Source of the DNA: Methanosarcinales archaeon
GTDB taxonomy: Archaea; Halobacteriota; Methanosarcinia; Methanosarcinales; Methanogasteraceae
DNA length: 8,055 bases
Reading direction: 5' to 3'
Assembly: GCA_030640725.1 (NCBI GenBank)
Contig: DAOWIV010000179.1
Location: forward strand, 1 to 8,055
The notes beneath the pieces are model-generated. The model ran no database searches. It saw nothing but the letters and a program-made list of their open reading frames with translations, and was not told where the DNA came from. How positions within the stretch are numbered: the first letter of the stretch is position 1; every line of letters begins with the position of its first letter. Of the stretch, positions 4,899 to 8,055 are shown piece after piece. Made by a program: the position numbers and the translations under genes.

Positions 4899-5357
4899 AT
4901 GGTAAGCATCATGGAGATCTACCAGTTACTTCCGAAGCTGAACTGCAAGGAATGTGAAAAACCCACCTGCATGGCGTTTGCAAACTCGCTTCTGACCGGC
5001 GAGTCTGTGCTTGAAGATTGCCCGCCACTGTACCGGAGCGAGTACGAAAGCCAACTTGAGCAACTCACGACGATGCTTGCGCCGGTCAAGGGTGCTACCG
5101 AGACCGGTTTGATCGTCCACGACGAGCTATGTTTCGGGTGCGGGAATTGTGTGGTCGCATGTCCTGTAAATGTTGCCAATGATCCGCACGGCGCGGCGGT
5201 CGGGCTTGCACCATCCAATGATAAGGTGATACTGGCAGTGGTAAACGGTGTTGTCACCGCCGCAAACGTCAGTGAATGCAGACGGTTCGGACCGAACCGG
5301 ATCCTGTGCGATGTCTGTATTGTGACCTGCCCGTCAAATGCGATCGAATTTGTGTGA
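4899..5357 (+). CDS. 4Fe-4S ferredoxin-like protein with N-terminal CdhE/RnfB-type Fe-S domain
   Basis: This 152-residue iron-sulfur protein has three predicted clusters. The N-terminal domain (1-45) has C16-x2-C19-x4-C24-x16-C41 in LNCKECEKPTCMAFA...EDCPPL, the Fe-S motif known from the CdhE subunit of CO dehydrogenase/acetyl-CoA synthase and from RnfB. The C-terminal half is a 2[4Fe-4S] ferredoxin: C78-x2-C81-x2-C84-x3-C88-P, and a second set C127, C137-x2-C140-x3-C144-P, where the first spacing is wide. Between them, about 20 residues (EYESQLEQLTTMLAP) look helical. It should be a cytoplasmic electron carrier or an electron-transfer subunit. Similar small proteins occur in methanogens near formylmethanofuran dehydrogenase and other C1 enzymes, but no such gene is in view. 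ATG 4899 is preferred; ATG 4911 is an alternative. It stands alone, with its own promoter. Confidence 0.85.
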   Translation: MVSIMEIYQLLPKLNCKECEKPTCMAFANSLLTGESVLEDCPPLYRSEYESQLEQLTTMLAPVKGATETGLIVHDELCFGCGNCVVACPVNVANDPHGAAVGLAPSNDKVILAVVNGVVTAANVSECRRFGPNRILCDVCIVTCPSNAIEFV

Positions 5358-5396
5358 TTTTATGTGATAGTCGCTATCATGCCATACATTTGTGTG

Positions 5397-5480
5397 ATTC
5401 GTCCTATTCGTGTAATTCGTGTTCTACTACTGCTGATTTTAAACAAAATATATAACACGAATTTCACGAATGCTCCGAAT
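5397..5480. repeat. large imperfect inverted repeat built from 9-base ATTCGTGTN units
   Basis: The left arm holds three tandem 9-mers: ATTCGTCCT (5397-5405), ATTCGTGTA (5406-5414) and ATTCGTGTT (5415-5423). The right arm holds the inverse three: AACACGAAT (5454-5462), TTCACGAAT (5463-5471) and GCTCCGAAT (5472-5480). Inner arms (5406-5423 against 5454-5471) pair at 17 of 18 positions, then a symmetric 4-by-4 mismatch, then five more pairs. The 30-base loop is AT-rich. A further partial unit, ATTTGTGTG (5388-5396), precedes the left arm. Motifs of this kind are seen in intergenic regions of various prokaryotes, so this is probably one copy of a dispersed repeat. Confidence 0.7.
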
Positions 5481-5556
5481 TTAACCATCACAGATGGTGC
5501 GATTTTTGTGCAAGCAGGATCACTCAAGCAACCTATCACCAGACCCATGGGGGAGA

Positions 5557-5571
5557 TTTGTTTTTTGTTTT
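5557..5571 (+). terminator. T-rich tract, possible terminator
   Basis: TTTGTTTTTTGTTTT follows a GGGGGAGA stretch, about 200 bases after the ferredoxin-like stop codon. It may terminate that transcript or shield valS from read-through. No strong hairpin lies directly before it. Confidence 0.4.
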
Positions 5572-5730
5572 CGGAACTTGCATGTATCGGTCCGTGAGGG
5601 GCGGTCACGCCACCATGGTGTTGCAGAAACTAAGTGACTGGTACAATGGTGGGATAACTGAAGTCTGCCACGTCACCAAACAGGATATGACTCGAACACT
5701 TGCGTGATGTGACAGCCCCCATTCCGGAAA

Positions 5731-5738
5731 GTTTTATC
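5731..5738 (+). promoter_or_regulatory. valS promoter TATA-like box
   Basis: GTTTTATC after the purine-rich GGAAA fits an archaeal BRE plus TATA box. It predicts a start near 5760 and a leader of under 20 bases containing the AGGAGATGA ribosome site (5766-5774), two bases before ATG 5777. No tRNA-sensing leader is evident. Confidence 0.45.
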
Positions 5739-5776
5739 AGTCATCGTTTTAATCGAAAAGATGTAAGGAGATGACC

Positions 5777-8055
5777 ATGCAGGACGCACTTCCAAAGGAA
5801 TATAATCATCACGCAGTCGAGCAGAGATGGCGGTCTGAGATCGATCAGAACACCTATCGGTTCGACTGGGAATCTGACAAGCCACAATACATCATTGATA
5901 CACCGCCCCCGTATCCTACGGGGGATTTGCATATCGGAAATTCATTGAACTGGTGTTATATCGACTTTGTGGCAAGATACAAGAGAATGCGCGGATACAA
6001 TGTGATGTTTCCGCAAGGGTGGGACTGCCACGGCTTGCCAACCGAGGTCAAGGTCGAGGAGACTCACGGAATAACCAGACACCAGATTCCCCGGTCCGAG
6101 TTTCGGAAACTGTGCATGGAACTGACCTCAAGGAACATCACGAAGATGAAAGAGACCATGAGGAAGCTTGGGTTTTCCATCGACTGGAACTGCGAATACG
6201 TAACGATGGATCCAGCGTATTACGGAAACACGCAGCGATCGTTTGTCAGGATGCATGCAGGCGGCATGGTGTACCAGCGCGACGGTCCTGTGAACTGGTG
6301 TCCGAGATGCGGGACCGCAATCGCATTCGCAGAGGTCGAATACGACGACCGGAATACCTTGCTCAATTACATCTACTTTGGGGACCGGGATATGGAGATT
6401 GCGACCACCAGACCCGAACTGCTTGCCGCATGTGTTGCGGTTGCGGTGCATCCTGATGATGAGCGATTTTTACGCCACATCGGCGGCACGGTCGGGGTAC
6501 CGCTCTTTGATTATGATGTGCCTGTGATCGCTGATGCGGAGGTTGATCCTGACTTTGGCACCGGTGTCGTCATGATCTGTACGTTTGGAGATAAGCAGGA
6601 TGTGCGGTGGTGGATCGAACACGATCTCCCGCTCCGCATGGCGATAGACCGAAACGGAATGATGACAGAGATCGCAGGGAAATATGCGGGATTGAGCATC
6701 GCCGAGTGCAAGGAAGCGATCATATCGGATCTTGAATCAGAGGGATTTTTATACAAGCAGGAGCCACTCGCGCAGAACGTCGGGATGTGCTGGCGGTGCG
6801 GCACCCCGATCGAGATCCTCTCAGAGAAGCAGTGGTATGTCAGGGTCGATCAGGACGAGATCCTGCGGACCGCAGACCGGACCGAGTGGGTGCCGCCGCA
6901 CATGAAGATACGGCTTGAGAACTGGACCCGGAGCATGGAATGGGACTGGTGCATATCCCGCCAGAGGCTCTTTGCAACCCCGATCCCGGTCTGGTACTGC
7001 AAGCGGTGCGGGGCTGCAATGGTGGCGAAAGAGGAATGGCTGCCCATCGATCCGGCAGAAACGAACCCTCTGGAGGGAACCACGTGTGAGTGCGGCTCAA
7101 CCGAGTTTCTGCCCGAGGAAGACGTGCTCGACACATGGATGGACTCATCCCTCTCGGCGATGTCGGTTGCAGGCTGGCTATTCGGGCGCTCGCCTGATGG
7201 GTCAGAATCGTCCGGATCATCCGGATCAGGACCGGGTGGGCTGAAGCTGCCCACGCAGCTCAGACCGCAGGGGCATGACATCATCCGGACGTGGGCGTTT
7301 TACACGATCCTGCGGACGCAGGCGCTTACAGGGGTTGAGCCGTGGGAGACCATACTGATCAACGGGATGGTGCTCGGAGACGACGGGCACAAGATGAGTA
7401 AGTCGCTGAACAACACGGTTGCGCCTGAAGCGGTGATCGAGCAACACGGTGCTGATGCGTTTCGGCAGTGGGCTGCGATCGGGGGATCGACTGGATCAGA
7501 CATCATGTTCAGATGGAAGGATGTTGTTGCAGCATCACGTTTCCAGCAGAAGCTGTGGAGCATTGTCAGGTTTGCGCTGCCGCATATCTGTGGTATCACA
7601 GATACCGCTGATACCGGCGATGCCGCACTTGCACCCATCGATCGATGGATTCTCAGCAAATTAAATGCGCTAATTCTGGACGTAACCGACGCGATGGACA
7701 GGTACCAGTTCGATCTCGCCTTAAAGATGATCAGATCGTTTGCATGGGACGTTCTTGCAGACCATTACATCGAACTCGTCAAGCACCGACTGTATGGCGA
7801 GCCATCGCCTGACTGTCAGGCGGCAAGGCAGACGCTGAAGGTGACGATCGATACGATCGCGAGGATGCTTGCCCCGATCACGCCGTTCTTTGCAGAGGAA
7901 GTATATTCACAGCTTCATGCATCCGCATCAGGGAGCGTACATGAAAGCACGTACCCGATCGCAGACGAAACAATGGTCGATCCGGAGGCTGAGCGTGAGG
8001 GCGAGCGGATCAAGGACATCGCTCACGGGATCCGGAAATACAAATCAGAGCACGG
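5777..8055 (+). CDS. valS: valyl-tRNA synthetase, 3' end beyond the window
   Basis: This class I synthetase charges tRNA-Val with valine. The frame is open from ATG 5777 to the window edge, giving 759 residues of an expected 860-890. The start has a strong ribosome site (GGAG 5767-5770). The Rossmann fold begins TPPPYPTGDLHIGN, where HIGN (residues 52-55) is the HIGH motif. The CP1 editing domain has TTRPELL (210-216) and FGTGVVMICTFGDKQD, and should hydrolyse Thr-tRNA-Val. Zinc-type pairs are visible: C175/C178, C338/C341, and C408/C411 with C437/C439. RPQGHDIIRTWAFYT (496-510) and KMSKSLNN (KMSKS 539-543) complete the catalytic core. The anticodon-binding helices start near PIDRWILSKL. Unusual is a Gly/Ser-rich stretch at 472-488, where relatives have an ordered loop. 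The C-terminal coiled coil, if any, is not in view. Confidence 0.96.
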   Translation, partial: MQDALPKEYNHHAVEQRWRSEIDQNTYRFDWESDKPQYIIDTPPPYPTGDLHIGNSLNWCYIDFVARYKRMRGYNVMFPQGWDCHGLPTEVKVEETHGITRHQIPRSEFRKLCMELTSRNITKMKETMRKLGFSIDWNCEYVTMDPAYYGNTQRSFVRMHAGGMVYQRDGPVNWCPRCGTAIAFAEVEYDDRNTLLNYIYFGDRDMEIATTRPELLAACVAVAVHPDDERFLRHIGGTVGVPLFDYDVPVIADAEVDPDFGTGVVMICTFGDKQDVRWWIEHDLPLRMAIDRNGMMTEIAGKYAGLSIAECKEAIISDLESEGFLYKQEPLAQNVGMCWRCGTPIEILSEKQWYVRVDQDEILRTADRTEWVPPHMKIRLENWTRSMEWDWCISRQRLFATPIPVWYCKRCGAAMVAKEEWLPIDPAETNPLEGTTCECGSTEFLPEEDVLDTWMDSSLSAMSVAGWLFGRSPDGSESSGSSGSGPGGLKLPTQLRPQGHDIIRTWAFYTILRTQALTGVEPWETILINGMVLGDDGHKMSKSLNNTVAPEAVIEQHGADAFRQWAAIGGSTGSDIMFRWKDVVAASRFQQKLWSIVRFALPHICGITDTADTGDAALAPIDRWILSKLNALILDVTDAMDRYQFDLALKMIRSFAWDVLADHYIELVKHRLYGEPSPDCQAARQTLKVTIDTIARMLAPITPFFAEEVYSQLHASASGSVHESTYPIADETMVDPEAEREGERIKDIAHGIRKYKSEH
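7211..7228 (+). repeat. tandem 9-bp duplication inside valS
   Basis: TCCGGATCA occurs twice without a gap (7211-7219, 7220-7228), encoding Ser-Gly-Ser twice. The preceding nine bases, TCAGAATCG, may be a decayed third unit. The frame is kept. It forms the core of the flexible Gly/Ser linker. Confidence 0.75.

Larger units (their letters stand above)
5358..5776. other. long intergenic region carrying a repeat, a T-tract and the valS promoter
   Basis: This 419-base gap has no convincing gene. Overlapping frames of about 80 codons on both strands (5360-5608) cover the repeat and are products of its symmetry. A 41-codon frame at 5582-5707 has no ribosome site and no recognisable product. What is present: a 9-base-unit inverted repeat (5397-5480), a small hairpin CCATC-ACA-GATGG (5485-5497), a T-rich stretch (5557-5571), a 10-bp palindrome CACCATGGTG (5611-5620), and the valS promoter and ribosome site at the right end. 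Confidence 0.65.

Noticed and set aside
5360..5608. Opposed frames of about 80 codons covering the inverted repeat
   Set aside because: Open frames on both strands follow from the 9-base unit, which has no stop in these phases. There is no homology or ribosome site.
5611..5620. 10-bp palindrome CACCATGGTG as an operator
   Set aside because: A single copy of this length in intergenic DNA can arise by chance, and it is more than 100 bases upstream of the valS promoter.
5582..5707. Small 41-codon frame before valS
   Set aside because: No ribosome binding site, no promoter and no recognisable sequence. A leader peptide is possible but unsupported.
5953..6456. 167-codon plus-strand frame and other long frames within 5900-7664
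   Set aside because: All are out-of-frame readings of valS, which is continuously open in its own frame and matches the family throughout.
7635..7648. 14-bp perfect palindrome centred on CGATCG inside valS
   Set aside because: It lies in well-conserved coding sequence and is accounted for by codons for Pro-Ile-Asp-Arg-Trp in a GATC-rich genome.
1..8055. CRISPR array, tRNA, rRNA, transposase or phage genes
   Set aside because: No evenly spaced direct repeats with unique spacers, no cloverleaf or GTTCGA-type arm in a tRNA context, and no recognisable transposase or phage protein were found.

Overview
The window is archaeal, most likely a methanogen or methane-cycling relative in the Methanomicrobia/Methanosarcinales part of the Euryarchaeota. 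The evidence is a clear MC1 chromosomal protein gene, archaeal TATA/BRE-like promoter boxes (the same ten bases, AAACCTTTAT, precede two genes), GGTGAT/GAGGTG ribosome binding sites, an archaeal-looking valyl-tRNA synthetase, and a small Fe-S protein of a type met near C1-pathway enzymes. GC is near 50 percent. The tetranucleotide CTAG was not seen at all, while GATC is about three times more common than chance. The species cannot be named from this.

Layout: bases 1-200 hold a weak reading frame open at the left edge and strong inverted repeats. A short operon follows: an FMN-binding split-barrel protein (245-649) and an acidic protein of unknown function with a TTG start (661-969). After a 32-base hairpin comes a stand-alone pyruvate-kinase C-terminal-domain protein (1064 or 1073 to 1654). 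A 181-base gap with several nested inverted repeats precedes a complete family X DNA polymerase with a PHP domain (1836-3584). Its stop codon is embedded in the ribosome binding site of a nucleotidyltransferase fused to a HEPN-like helical region (3594-4238). These two genes form a tight pair that may act in DNA repair or stress, but only the polymerase's role is firm.

A convergent gap (4239-4502) separates that pair from the MC1 gene on the minus strand. MC1 is divergent from a ferredoxin-like protein (4899-5357), with two TATA boxes back to back in about 25 bases. Next is a 419-base gap carrying a 9-base-unit inverted repeat (5397-5480) and a T-rich tract. The window ends in valS (5777 to the edge), missing its 3' end. 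Its catalytic core is intact except for an odd Gly/Ser-rich linker made partly by a 9-bp tandem duplication.

No tRNA, rRNA, CRISPR array, transposase or prophage gene was recognised. Most of the window is ordinary chromosomal core. The parts deserving a second look are the structured non-coding stretches (1-175, 1676-1799, 4361-4396, 5397-5480), the polX/nucleotidyltransferase-HEPN pair, the unknown gene at 661-969 and the valS linker.
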